Assembly: GCA_004352715.1 (NCBI GenBank)
Contig: SCFE01000012.1
Location: forward strand, 2,985,630 to 3,049,629
Reading direction: 5' to 3'
Source: Hofstenia miamia
Taxonomy: Eukaryota; Xenacoelomorpha; Acoela
DNA length: 64,000 nucleotides
Both the position numbers and the translations under genes were made by a program. Below the pieces are notes generated by a model. It saw only the letters and a program-made list of their open reading frames with translations. It was not told the origin of the DNA and made no database searches. Shown in pieces: positions 13,932 through 26,110 of the stretch (position 1 is its first letter; each line of letters opens with the position of its first letter).

Positions 13932-14285
13932 CAGTGTGACCTCGCCTATTCGCGGTTCGCCTTTCGCGGACCCGCATATTCGAGGGTTAAGAATATTATT
14001 AAAATACATGTATAATATTGAAGTAAAAAAATAAAATGTGTTTACATTATCATTACAGAGAAATAAATAACCGTATGTATTATTGTAAAATATATAACCG
14101 TATGCAATACAGTTAGATTTTTACTGTATTAATGAGCAGAAGTATCTCTAGAGTGTTTGGGAAACATTTGGTAATGTATATAATATCATACATATACGCT
14201 TTAAAACTGCATCCAATATTCGCGGTTTTTCGCTATTCGCGGAGGGGTAAGGAACGTAACGCCCGTGAATAATGAGGTCATACTG
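13932..14285. mobile_element. pogo/Tigger-like MITE with TA duplication
   Basis: This is a 354-bp element between TA dinucleotides (13930-13931 and 14286-14287). Left end CAGTGTGACCTCGCCTATTC; the right end, read inward, begins CAGTATGACCTCATTATTCA. The two are good imperfect inverted repeats. CAGT...GACCTC ends with a TA duplication fit pogo/Tigger (Tc1-mariner superfamily) MITEs. Subterminal ATTCGCGG words recur at both ends. There is no transposase. Confidence 0.85.
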
Positions 14286-16960
14286 TATACCACTCCGCCA
14301 ATATAACTCTTAAGCCCTCTTCTCAAACCTACAAGTATATTTAACACAAAAAGGCATAAATTTGTTATCAGTTTATTAGAAATATCCAGTTGTTATTATA
14401 GTCATATTTTGCATTTTGAACGAAATTTTAATGTAAATTTTATTTAATTAAGTACTTAATGCAGAAACCTCGCATGCTGTCCCTTGGCTGCGCTGATTTT
14501 TAATTAAAATTTCACTAAAATTGTAAAGATGTATGATACTTCGAAATTATTCAAGGAGTATGTTAATGACGTACTAGGCTTCAATATATTCTTACAAATT
14601 CTAAATTGCTATTGTAAATATCTCTCAGAGTACCTCATTATAACAATGATTCAGCAATTTTTGAATTGAAGAAATTTTTAGTAGCAGCTTGAGAATTTCG
14701 ATAAGATGCTTGATCGCCAAATTTTTATGTGTTCACTAAAAAAATTTAAAAACATATCTAAGCAAATTATTCAGCGATTTATTTCGAATTATTTAAATAG
14801 AAAAATTTATTTTTGAAATATATCATTTTTGTGAAGTAGGTGTTTTTGTAACAAATGTCGTCAATTTTTTGCATGAAACGTAGTACTAGGTTCATTGCCT
14901 AATAATATTCTTTGGCTTTTGTTGGAAGAAATTCAAATCACAGCTAAATGTGGATATGCCCTAAATACTATAGGGTCATGAGTCATGACCCGATCTGTAA
15001 CGTAAGAATGTGACCCCGTGACCCGTAACACTAGTTGGGTATCCATTCTAAGAAACTCAAATTAGAAAACTTGATCAGGCAAGGGATTAAATTTTCAAAT
15101 TGAACATCGACAGCTTGTGTTTCATTGACATGTGCGTAATCTTATTTGGTCTTTATGATAGTTTCCTCTTCAGCAGAGTTGCGACGGAATTTATCATTTG
15201 CTGACTCTTAAATTGTATCGGTAAAGCTATTAGATTATTGAGGTAGTCTATATTAACAATATTATTATTCTCAAGATAATCAATAAATCTAGTGGCAAAG
15301 CTTTTTTCTTTGTATACCTGATCAATATCTTTCTTTCAAATTGCGAATTCTTTAGCAATCGATTTTTAAGAACTAAAATGTTGTTTCTCAAACCAAATGT
15401 ATTTATCAGAAATACTGCTTATAAATTTTTTAGCTGAAATATATATTCTAAAAGATACATCAAAGCTACCTCTTTAGAAGTAGCCTTGATTATATAGATA
15501 ATATACCTGCATTTTAAGTGGAATTCACAAAAATATTTCAAATAATAACATATAAATGTTTATCTGCAATATTTTACAATATTTATATAATATATAGGGA
15601 ATATTGTTATTGTGTACTTTAGTATTTTTATATAAATTCATAACTGTTTTAAGATGAGATCTTCTGCCAGTTCAAGCAGGACATATTTAGTTAGTTGAAA
15701 TTTTCTGAATCATAGGCGAATTGTAGGAGCTGACAATTATTTCAATATTGTAACGCTGGGTTCAAGCTGAGTATGTCAAACAGATAAATTATTTCTTGAA
15801 AGTGGGTAAAGAATGATAAATACTGCTTGTATTAGCGTGAAACAAGGTGGAATCGCTTCCTAATATAATTTTACAACTAAAAACTTTTGTAAATATATAG
15901 TTTTGTATTTGTTTTAGTATTTGAGTTAGTCTCAGGATGACAGGATATCATCGCATGCATGTAGAACATTGTAAGAAATCATCAATTATTTAATAAGTAG
16001 TGATCCAATTCTCGGCTGTCCCATATTTGTACATCAAGTAGTCCTATGATTTAATGAAACATATTTTGATTTGCTTTCATGTATATAATAGCCGTAATAG
16101 ACGTAATGCCGGACGTAAGCATGTCACTTTGTTAAAATTGAAAGCAAGTTTAAGATGTCAATTGTAATACAGAATAATAAATCATAGAGCTACAAGGCGA
16201 ATAGTTTTTTCTTTCTCAAATTACAATTTATTATTTTTATTTTCACTATAATGTTTAGCTGTGCTTGAGCTAAAAACTTCAACATCATAGTGCAGGGTTC
16301 AGGCTGAATATGCTTAATTGAAACTTTTTAAAATATTGGTGAAATTTACGATATGGCTATTATGTAAATATTATTGTAATTTAGCCTGATACATATGATG
16401 AAACTTCTTTATTAGAGTATTATATTAGATCAATTATGTTTTACTTGCTATATAATATATGAAGGTGGTAATTAATGAATACTTGTTTATTAAGTAACAG
16501 ATCTGCAAGTAAATTTTAATCATGAAAGATTGGCAAAAACCAAGTCAAGCTCTCAAAGAAGTTGTAAGCAGCTAGTAAATTAAGAATATATCCATTACAT
16601 AATCGTTCTCAATTTATCATACATGTCCTAAAATTCTATACATAAATCTGCATTTTCTATTGTTTCTATATAGATTTAAAAAAATGTCCATATTGCCCTA
16701 GTTATACGAGATCAAATTTTGTACATTCCATTTATGGTTGTGCTGTTATTTATGTCAATTTCACTGCTTAAGTTGTGCACACAGATTAAATACTTTAGAG
16801 CAATAGTTAGATAGGTTTTATTAACTTCTAAAAGTGAAATTTCAACAAAGGGACTCCACGTATTTACAGTTTGGCGAAACTCTACTTACAATATAGCTCC
16901 CAGACATTAGAACAAAAAGTTAAATTCCCCGTAGGTTTCTGATCAGTATATTACACCACA
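14286..16960. other. No gene seen; contains a perfect dyad around an AP-1-like site
   Basis: AT-rich. Position 14973-14991 is a perfect 9+1+9 dyad, GGGTCATGAGTCATGACCC, centred on TGAGTCA. Nearby GTGACCC words (about 15010-15030) suggest the edge of an unrecognised repeat. An open minus-strand stretch of about 60 codons near 15170-15345 has no known domain. Confidence 0.45.
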
Positions 16961-17118
16961 ACAATTGCCTCTAATTTCAGTGGCGGAGCGTGGGCTACAT
17001 TGCCTAGTGTGCGGTGCAGAGTTGCTAGTGGCTCGGTTTGGTTTCGTCATGTACTTAAATATAAATACGTCAATACTGAACCGAAAGTTTCAAAATTTAC
17101 AATGGAAATCACTGCAGT

Positions 17119-17431
17119 CATTGCTTGAACTTGAAGTCATCCATAATATGATTAAATGTATAATTTTTTAAATACTCTACACCAATGTAAAATAGGATTC
17201 AAATGAATATTTCTTAAAATCAGATATTAAGTAAAATATTTGAAATGGATACGCGAAATATTAAGACATCAGACNCATTGCTTGAACTTGAAGTCATCCA
17301 TAATAAGATTAAATGTATAATTTTTTAAATAATCTACACCAACGTAAAATATGATTCAAATGAATATTTCTTAAAATCAGATATTAAGTAAAATATTTGA
17401 AAAGGATACGCGAAATATTAAAACATCAGAC
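17119..17431. repeat. 156-bp near-identical tandem duplication across a single N
   Basis: 17119-17274 and 17276-17431 are the same length and differ at only a few bases. They are separated by one N at 17275. Both start CATTGCTTGAACTTGAAGTC. The single N looks like a join between two overlapping sequences, so this is probably an assembly or haplotype artefact and not a real tandem repeat. Confidence 0.9.
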
Positions 17432-17507
17432 ATGACCAGTACGTGATCAGACCAATTTTTCAATTTCAACCAAGATCAGGAGTCATTTGCAGAAATAGAT
17501 GATCCAC

Positions 17508-17810
17508 CAGAGATGGATAATTGGATTCAACATTTTAAGATCCAATCCATATCCGAAACTTCAAGATCCGGATTCTATCCGAATTTTAAAACATTTAAGT
17601 TTTCAATCCGAAACGGATCCGAATTTAAATAACTATTCTAACAATAAAAAAACATAAACTTAAAAAATATTTATTTTTTATGTACATAGAAAATTCTAAG
17701 TGCTTCAACACTATCTTGGCATAAAAAATGAACATATACTTACGAAATAATACGTGAATGCAAATCAACTTATTTGTAAGCTTTGTAATAATCTTGTTCC
17801 TAAAATTGTC
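17508..17810. mobile_element. hAT MITE family 1, copy 2, right end lost
   Basis: Begins CAGAGATGG and follows the 9703-10021 element base by base (including the CCGAAACGGATCCGAATTTA block) up to AAAATTGTC at 17810. The right terminal repeat is missing and the sequence changes abruptly. Confidence 0.85.
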
Positions 17811-17839
17811 ATCAACTATAATCATACTATATTTATAGA

Positions 17840-18577
17840 TTAAAATAGTTGAGTTTCTTATAGTATTACCTTCCGTATTAATGTTTTATATCAAAATTAA
17901 AAAAATAACCACTTTGCAATGTCATTATGAATTGAAGTTGTTTCAAACAAGATAAATTTACTTCAAAGTTGCAGCTAAAGCGAGGAAAAGAAGAGTAGCA
18001 CAAATAATGGCAAATTAAGAACAACCCCAAAATTTATGTTGCAAGACATTAAAAAATTGTTGTAGAGTGTATTAAAAATCCGTGATAGAACAATTAATTT
18101 TTCAAGCAAAATTTGAGATTTAAATATAAATTTTGAATTTTACTGAAATTGGATACTAAATTGGATCAAAAATTTTGAATTATATAGCAGCAAGACTAAA
18201 TAAATTANTTTAAATAGTTGAGTTTCTTATAGTATTACCTCCCATATTAATGTTTTATGTCAAAATTCAAAAATAACCACTTTGCAATGTCACTATGAAT
18301 TGAAGTTGTTTCAAACAAGATAAATTTACTTCAAAATTGCAGGTAAGGCGATGAAAACAAGAATAGCACAAATAATGGCAAATTAAAGAACACCCCCAAA
18401 ATTTATTTTGCAAGACATTAAAAAAATTGTTGTAGAGTGTATTAAAATCCGTGATAGAACAATTAATTTTTCAAACAAAATTTGAGATTTAAATATAAAT
18501 TTTGAATTTTATTGAAATTGAATACTAAATTGCATAAAAGATTTTGAATTATATAGCAGCAAGATTAAATAAATCAC
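17840..18577. repeat. About 368-bp near-identical duplication across a single N
   Basis: 17840-18207 and 18209-18577 match almost completely (both begin AATAGTTGAGTTTCTTATAG within their first bases) and are joined by one N at 18208. As at 17275, an unresolved overlap or allelic copy is the simplest reading. Confidence 0.88.
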
Positions 18578-19389
18578 ACACTATTAATAGTATGCCGACG
18601 GTTCCATAAACATTTTGGTATTAGTGATTTAATAATGACAAACCTTCTGAGTACTAAGTTGATCTTGGCAATGCAAGTTGCTTGGAGTGCATATTTAAAT
18701 GAGATTGAAGGGCATCCCAAATTATATCAATATTTTTACATTTTGCAGTGTTTGCAAAAGCTAAGATACTCCGATACTATATCTGCGACCCACCTAACCA
18801 TATGCAGGCATTATTAAGGCGGACTAAGAAACTGTTTCTTGTTGGCCGTAAGCATTAGTAAGATAATGCTCATATCCCACAGCTTTTGTCTAGCATTGAT
18901 CAGCCCCTTTGCAGGCTCATGAACACGTTCAACCAGTCTAGGGCTACGTGTTGTGCACATGACACAGTGTGGGCTTGTCTGGTTTACTGCTCATAACTGC
19001 TTCAACCACTAAAATAGTCTAATAAATTAGAATAAAGCCCACTCCCAACCAGGGGCGCAGGGGCCCAGCTAACCGGGGGTGCTGGAGGTGATGCATCCCC
19101 GAATATTTTTTCTCAGGAGGCAGCAAAATGACCATTTAACAGATGTTGCATTCATTAAATTTTCCACTCATTTTCTAAATTGCCAATGCTGTCAGTCTAT
19201 CTCTTTCAACATTTTTTTGAAATATATATTTGAATAAGTAATTTGTGTTTTCTCTGTAAGTGTAATTCTTGAATCTCAGCAATTTCAAGTGTGACACAAA
19301 ATCTATATTTTCGACCTATTTCATTTGTTCTATTCTTCTAATTTAAACAAAAGATTGGCATTAATCAGTTTTGCGAATGGGCATGAACC
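18578..19389. other. No gene seen
   Basis: Mixed sequence with a GC-richer patch at 19045-19100 beginning AGGGGCGCAGGGGCC, which resembles a hAT-type end but has no visible partner. The open frame 18635-18817 has no recognisable domain. Confidence 0.4.
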
Positions 19390-19543
19390 TATCCATTCCA
19401 TTCCATTTCCAGATTGTAAAATGGAAATATAATGGAAATTTGTGGAAATAAAAATTCAAAAAACAGACAAGTGAAAATTTTGTTAATGTAAACCACATTG
19501 ACTGAATATTTGCTTCAGCACACTGTTACAACTAAACAGTTCT
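19390..19543 (+). repeat. Dispersed GGAATGGAA-type repeat, copy 1
   Basis: CCATTCCATTCCATTTCC, then AAAATTCAAAA.ACAGAC and, further on, AATATTTGCTTCA..ACTGTTA, occur here and in the same order at 22676-23110. The second copy contains about 270 bp of extra sequence in the middle. It ends at a single N (19544). The family is not identified. Confidence 0.6.
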
Positions 19544-19544
19544 N

Positions 19545-22352
19545 CTATTTTTATTGACCTTTGCTTGGCGGGGATTGTATGAGAGTGGTGAGACGTTTGA
19601 TTTCTCACTCGAGGTGCGGTGATCATTAGCGCACGCCTCGAAATGATCTATTTCCACTTCGTGAACCAATCAAAAACGTTCGGCCATAAATGTAGGATGC
19701 AATTTCAATGATTACGCTTACTTACTCAGTTCCCAAATAAGCGATAGGGAAAAACTCTCTAAAATCATAAAAATGCTGGTTAGAAGATGTGCGGCGCACA
19801 CCTCGCACATAAAGAGAGTACGCCTCTGTCTAATTTTGAATTTTAATTGTTCAAAATCGTCTTTAAGACATGCTTCTAAGACTAATGTCAGAATCCGACC
19901 TTGATAAAAAGATATATGAATGCTTAAAAAAACAAATCTCTCTATCTTCACTGTTCTATATGAACTGACAATGAGGCATGGCCCGGCCAGGCCAACAAAT
20001 CCTTGAGAACATATGTTCACTTTTATGAAATATTTCTTTTTCCAATGTCAAACATTTAAGTTGCTCACAATTCATTTTTTCTACATCCCGAATCTCAAAT
20101 ACTGCACTCAACTACCATCTCTTCAAGTTATCTCGAATGAATTACTCTAATTTTATCTTCTTTCAAGTGTTTATTCTAATCTCATCTGTCTGTGCCCTCT
20201 ATCTACTAACAAAGTCATTGCTGCTTGCACTTCACTAATTTCAAAAAGTAAATTACTGATAGTCTCAGTTGAAGAGAAACAATCATGATTTCTTAGTTTT
20301 ATTGCTGGTTTCTTTTACATTAGAAACCTTTCAAACTTGTTATTTTGTTAAAATATAGTTAGTCAAGCAATATATTTGATTATAGTATCACAAAAAAAAT
20401 TATGTGTTATATACCAATTCAGAAAAGAAAAGACCTTAACTTTAGTTATTTCATTGTTTTGTTGTGACTTCGATTAAAAATGCCAAGTATTTCAGCTTAT
20501 TTTTTATCATATAAATTTGAAATGATAAGACTATGTTGACTTGTAATTACACCTCAATTGATTGCATTCGGCTATTGAAAACATTTGAAGATTTGAAGAG
20601 AGCTGGAATTATTGTATAAATAGGATGTAACAATACCCTAAATAATCTTTTTTTCTCTATGATTAGGTATTAGTCACTAACCATCAAATAAGTGCTAGAT
20701 TGCACTTGTTCATACTGAATCCTTTCAAGGTTAGGTGCACCCGATAGTTTAGAAATTTATTATTGTGAGTGTGCAACATCTTTCACTACATGTATCAATT
20801 TATATATGATGGTAGTATGAAAAAAAGATCTTAGGGTTTTCATTTGCATTATATTATATGTAGACTGACAGTTACCAAACATTATTGCTGAAAATCGGAT
20901 ATAAAAATTACTAATTTGACACTATTAAACACTATTAAACACTATTAAAAGTTTTCTTTTTGAAACTCTTATATCTTGACTGCCTCAATCAATCATTGTC
21001 TGTGGGTCCGCTGGTATGGATGGTTCTTGTAAGCAGAGTGAAAATCAATGGAAATACAACTGTGTTAGTCTTTCTATTGATTCTGATTAGCTTAATATCG
21101 TTAATTTTTCCAGACTGACTTTTAGTCTCAACTTAATGTAATTAGCATAATTCAATTCTGGGAATCCACACATAGTTTCCAAGCTCCTTTCAAATAAATG
21201 CGGAAGAGAATAAATAAAGATGCCGTAAATTAGATTCGACCTAGTGAGACTCCTAACGATGAACTATATGTAAATGCATTAACAAAAATGTGCGACCAAG
21301 GGATGTGGTTAATATATGATGAAAATTATCCACTAGAGTTTTGGAAGTAATTCCAGACTGACTTTCCTATTCTTTTTCAAATTGCTACTGAAATTTCTGA
21401 GATACAATGTTCCAGTGGGGAGAGAGAGTGTCACATTAGTATAAGTGGCAATGTATAAACAGGAAACTCTTTTTGTTGAACAGTATTGCTGTTGAATCTC
21501 TAAAAGTTCTTAAAGAAGCCTATGCGTCAATAATCCAAAGCCAAGTACACATTAGATAAGCTGAACAAACTTTAAATTTATTTGTGCTTGATAAAACGTT
21601 TTTGAAATAGCAATCTAATAGCATCAAAATAACTTAGTGATGAAAATTCCAGTCTTCACTCATCCACCTAAATAATTTGTGTTTATAAAACAGGCGAAAC
21701 TGCATGAAACCAGCCTACAAGGAAAAATATTTAACCGGCTCCGGCTTTGGAGGAAATATGCAGCTGGTTCAAATTCTCATAGGATATATAGAATAGACCA
21801 AATTTACATCAAACAAATGGTTTTAAGAATTAAGATCCTCGAACAACAACAACAACAACAAATTTTGATGCAGAGCCCATATGTCCAACCAGTGCATGTG
21901 CATTTTGTCTGTGACTGTTACGGGCGATACACCAGTGCATTACACGAAATAATAAAAAATCATTATTTTCAAGTTTTCCTAGAAAACTAGCGAATATTTT
22001 CTTTGGCCAGTGAGTTTTTACATCTTCAAATTTAATCTTTTTTTCACAATTATAACAGCTAATCGTTTCTTCAGAACTAAAATCTTTTTCTACTTATTCG
22101 TAACAGAATAAATGACAACAATCTAATTCAAAAAGATCCTTTGCTGTTCACACAGAAATAATCCGTCAGTATACAGTACACTTATAAAGGATCTCATTTG
22201 CAAGGCAGATGAGTAGCTCTACCAGAAGATAGATGACAAAATCAACCCCCCCCAACACTCCTGCGTCAGTGGTCCCACTGTAAGCTTTAATAAGAATTCC
22301 TTTTTGTGTAATATTTAATTAACCTTTCAGGAGTATATTATTATTATTTTTC
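19545..22352. other. No gene seen; (AAC)n at 21842-21861
   Basis: Open frames at 19718-20020 (minus) and 21679-21990 (plus, 103 codons with a Gln run from the AAC repeat) carry no recognisable domain or conserved neighbours. I do not accept them as genes. A C7 run lies near 22246. Confidence 0.45.
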
Positions 22353-24225
22353 TTCAATATTCCATGAATTTAATTTAGGCCTGCCAACAGGCCCAACAGC
22401 CCCAGAAATGCTCTTGGGCACAGATACGTAATTTGGTCAAACTTTTCCAACTCGACACAACCCTACATGTGACCTAACTGCAAAATTAATGTGTGCTTTC
22501 AGACATGACATGCATAGAATCGGATCTACATTTTAAGAAAATTTAGGATCTATTTTGGATCCAAAATTTTATAAAATAGTGTATTTGTACATTTTATGCA
22601 TCATGTGGATTTTTACATTAAATAAAGATTTAAGTGTGTTAATAATCCAGGTTAGCATATGGAAATTGATATTTTCATTCCATTCTATTTCCGGATTATG
22701 GAAATGGAAAAGGAATGGAAGTGGAAATCATTTTGTGGGATTGAAATGTACTGGAAGTTTGTAGACATGAAAATTCAAAATACAGACATTCTCAACACTA
22801 CAGAAAATGCTAAAAACTCCTAGATGTGCTCAAGGAAAAATATATGTTTTAAGAACAATAATAAATTATTATAATAACCAAATCAAGTTTAAATCATACA
22901 GAGCATTGAGCACTTTCTACAAAATAGGAAGAGACGCATCCAAACTATTAGGCCAGTTAGTCTTAAAAAAGTTATTTCATTTGTGTAATCTCTACAAAAA
23001 CAAGAGAATTCAAAATAACGCATGGCAAATAATTGTCAATATTTTTTAAAGCAAATTAACTAAATATTTGCTTCAATATACTGTTAAAGCTACGGCAGTT
23101 CTAATTCAATGCCAAATTAGTATCCCGTGTCAAGGCAGTTTTCTTAGTCTTAGCCGGTAGTGCAAAACAACTTTTGTACTTAAAGGGCCATGTGCCTCAT
23201 GGCATTGGGCATAGCTGACCATTGGCTCTGAGGCTTTAGCCTTAGTCAGTCGTTAGACTTGATTTTTTGCTGTAGTCGGCGATTTACTACTAGTAAGTGA
23301 AATGCAAAGATTCAAACATGCCCATACTTTAAATAATTAAAGAAATTAGTGAAAATTTCTAAGTTTTAGAAACAAAAATACAAATGTAAATCATGGCAAC
23401 AATTTTTCACCATAATGCTAAAGAAATATTTAAGCTAGTTAATAACTATTAGCTCATTAACATGGTCTGGACTGAGCTGTTATTTTTATCTGTAATAGTG
23501 GTTCTTCATCCAATAAACAATTCTTTTAAATTTATTTTGTGTTGCATGTGTAGCATGTAAATGTCTGATATGATAATGAAGGCAAATTGGCGACATAGTA
23601 CGACCTTCCTTAATAATTAAAACTCTTGTACATACATTAATAATCAAACAGACAGCATTAGTATTTTCTGAAATGAATTCGCAAAACAAAATTTTTGGTT
23701 ATAGCTGCTCGTTGGACGCGGCTATGGCCAGCTAACCGGCCAGTGGAGGCAGCAGAACACTAGCCTATAAATACGGATATTGTTGCGCTTGGTTTAAGAA
23801 ATTCTAAGACTGCGTCAATTTCCATTTGTGACATCTAATATCCGTCAACAATTTTGGCATAGCCAATAAATCGGTACATTTTTTTGGCGTGCAGCACCAA
23901 ACCAATAAGTTAATTATCTACAGAAAGTTAGGGATGCATAACAGCTTACTGCATGAATTTTGCTATATATTGTGATCATACATACATGACTTTAAATTAT
24001 TTAATTATATTTTGTAAAAGTGTACTTTTATTATGATTAATTCTGGCAATGAGATTTGCTGAAATAATGAATTAGACACATCTTTGGCCGTGGCCGAGGT
24101 CAGGTTCAAAAGTATTGCAAAATTCCATTGGAAAAGTTTGACCAAATTCCGGATCTGTGCCCAAGGGCAATTCTGGGGCTGTTCGGCCTTTGGCAGGCCT
24201 AAATTAAATTCATGGAATATTGAAG
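22353..24225. repeat. Long inverted repeat: 98-bp arms, 1.87 kb apart
   Basis: Left arm 22353-22450 and right arm 24129-24225 are reverse complements with a few mismatches. The outer ends read TTCAATATTCCATGAATT, and the arms contain CTTGGGCACAGAT and GGCCTGCCAA on the left strand. The interior has a scrap of hAT MITE family 1 at about 22517, the GGAATGGAA repeat (22676-23110), and no coding region. It could be a foldback element or two oppositely oriented copies of a repeat. The right arm ends exactly where mariner similarity begins. Confidence 0.8.
22676..23110 (+). repeat. Dispersed GGAATGGAA-type repeat, copy 2
   Basis: Second, longer copy of the repeat at 19390-19543. It contains an unrecognised open frame (22807-23049). 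No domain is seen. Confidence 0.55.
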
Positions 24226-24536
24226 TTTCTCAGCCTACCCTATTTACCTGATTTGAGTCCTTGTAAATTTTTCCTTTTCCTTTCCCAAACCTTAAACATG
24301 TCCTCAAAAGACGCCATTTTGGATATCTGGAGAACATTAAAATGACTGTGAACAACCAGATAAGGGCCATACCAATTGAAGACTTCCAGCAATGCTACCA
24401 AGACTGGGGAAAACGAATCCGCCAGTGTATAGCAGCCCAAGGCAACTACTTTGAAGAGGATAACATTGTCATTTGAAGAAACTTAAAACTGTGTGAAGTA
24501 CAAAATAGTCTCATTACTTTTCTCACACACCTCGTA
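24226..24536 (+). pseudogene. mariner transposase C-terminus and right terminal repeat
   Basis: A frame around 24275-24475 gives LKHVLKRRHFGYLENIK, then DFQQCYQDWGKRIRQCI and GNYFEEDN before a stop. This is the C-terminal signature of mariner-family (DD34D) transposases. The upstream block that should hold the last catalytic Asp is degraded by stops. After the stop codon, 24507-24536 (AGTCTCATTACTTTTCTCAC, then ACACCTCGTA) is a mariner-type terminal inverted repeat ending at TA. The 5' four-fifths of the element is missing, replaced by the inverted-repeat arm ending at 24225. Confidence 0.82.
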
Positions 24537-24600
24537 TATTATATATATATATATATAATTTAAAATTTCTTTTAGTACTAACTGTACCATCGTCAGTCAT

Positions 24601-24634
<34 letters not shown>

Positions 24635-24779
24635 NNNNNNNNNNNNNNNNNNNNNNNNNNNNNNNNNNNNNNNNNNNNNNNNNNNNNNNNNNNNNNNNNN
24701 NNNNNNNNNNNNNNNNNNNNNNNNNNNNNNNNNNNNNNNNNNNNNNNNNNNNNNNNNNNNNNNNNNNNNNNNNNNNNNN

Positions 24780-24812
<33 letters not shown>
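24537..24812. repeat. (TA)n around a 145-bp N gap
   Basis: TA runs at 24537-24557, 24607-24634 and 24780-24810 enclose N 24635-24779. The mariner right end lands in the first TA run. Confidence 0.85.
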
Positions 24813-24813
<1 letters not shown>

Positions 24814-25109
24814 CTAAATCAAATTTAATAGGTAGATTTCAACACAGATATAATATATAAAGAACTAAATATATGCCCGAAAAACATGTTATTAAGCCCA
24901 TTTTCAATATAAAATTAACATTTTTTCAGTAAATAGACGAACTGTTGCAAATTATATAGAAAAATTACATTATTTCCAAAGATGCTAAGGTAATATTGAA
25001 CTTCCTATTCTCAGTATTCATAAACATTTGTTCAATGCATAAAAAATGGAGGATACCTTAAAAAGTTTATATAAAATATTCAGTCCTAACCCGTTTTTGG
25101 AATGCTAAG
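24813..25109. other. No gene seen
   Basis: AT-rich non-coding sequence. Confidence 0.4.
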
Positions 25110-25460
25110 AAGTTTAGAGAACTCTCTCTTAATTTAATGTCTGATGCCTATGAAAACTTGAAAAAAGTAGAAAATTGAAGAATTTTTCATTGTATGTAAG
25201 AAATTTCTCCTCAAGTATTAATGATAAAAATTAGTTTTTTAGGATTATCATGCATTTTCATTGTCAAGCTTAACAATGTTTCATTTGCTTTCTACAATAT
25301 CTCTCTGATATTTGTATAATTCACTACTTGTGCTTGCAAATGTTTGCTCTATTCTGCGATTTTCAAAATTTATTCTTATTATGAGCATGCTAAAGTTTCA
25401 TAATAAATAAATATTTGTAATATATTAAAATATAATATTTTAAGTACAGAACCTGCAAAA
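25110..25460 (-). repeat. Dispersed repeat, copy 2 (inverse of 8640)
   Basis: Reverse complement of the 8640-8990 repeat. Its outer end (AACTTTTGCAGGTTCTG on the minus strand) abuts a (TA)n run at about 25482-25509. Confidence 0.65.
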
Positions 25461-25477
25461 GTTCTTTTATTTTATTT

Positions 25478-25509
<32 letters not shown>

Positions 25510-25510
25510 A

Positions 25511-25790
25511 TGGGATCAGCAACAATGAAGCATATTTTATCAGCAATGAAATTATGGTATCTTTGTCGCACATCCTCAGTCACTGCTAGGAGTTTACCAA
25601 AATCATTCGATTGACTCCCATTTTGAATTAATAGCTGTTATGCTGATTGACGTCATATGTAAAGATTATTTAGTTCTGCCATTGGCAGGTTGTTATTAAT
25701 TTTTTGTTATAAATAGGGCCTTATTATGCATGATCAGCTAATAAAGCTGTTACTTAGTTAAACACTTATCTTTATCATCCCATTATTACA
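25511..25790 (+). mobile_element. Candidate short LTR (280 bp)
   Basis: Begins TGGGATCAGC and ends TTATTACA (TG...CA). It contains TATAAATAG at 25708-25716 and AATAAA at 25740-25745, the promoter and polyadenylation order expected inside an LTR. It lies 320 bp before decayed gag-like sequence, so it may be the 5' LTR of the gypsy element that follows. No second copy was found in the window, and no clear primer-binding site follows, so the assignment is tentative. Confidence 0.5.
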
Positions 25791-26110
25791 TTAGATGATC
25801 ATGAGTAGCTAAATCCGACTTGGAAAGGAGAGAGATGTACAAAAGGAAATTTCCTTGTAGGTGTTCTCAGGGTTCTCTCCCCACTGTATGGTTCAAATTT
25901 CCTAACTAAGTTTTGATGATTGATAGCTTGTTTCACTCCAGCAGTCATTGCCACATAATTCATCTGCTCTCATGCAGTTAAATGCTTTCATAACTATCCA
26001 CTACGTATTCTTGATCATTGGTATTTACTAAATTGCTTTGTCAAAAGTGTGCAAATTATTTTCTCATGCTAATTGTATTAATGCTTATGGGGAATTGAAT
26101 TTTTTTGTTT

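Noticed and set aside
15170-15345. About 60-codon helical-looking minus-strand stretch
   Set aside because: Bounded by stops, no recognised family; kept only as a remark.
16977-17000. CAGTGGCGGAGCGTGG, a hAT-like terminus
   Set aside because: No matching inverted end or 8-bp duplication was found; likewise for AGGGGCGC near 19045 and GTGGCGTCGC near 56993.
19718-20020. 100-codon minus-strand frame with hydrophobic stretches
   Set aside because: No receptor or other motif could be found; likely chance.
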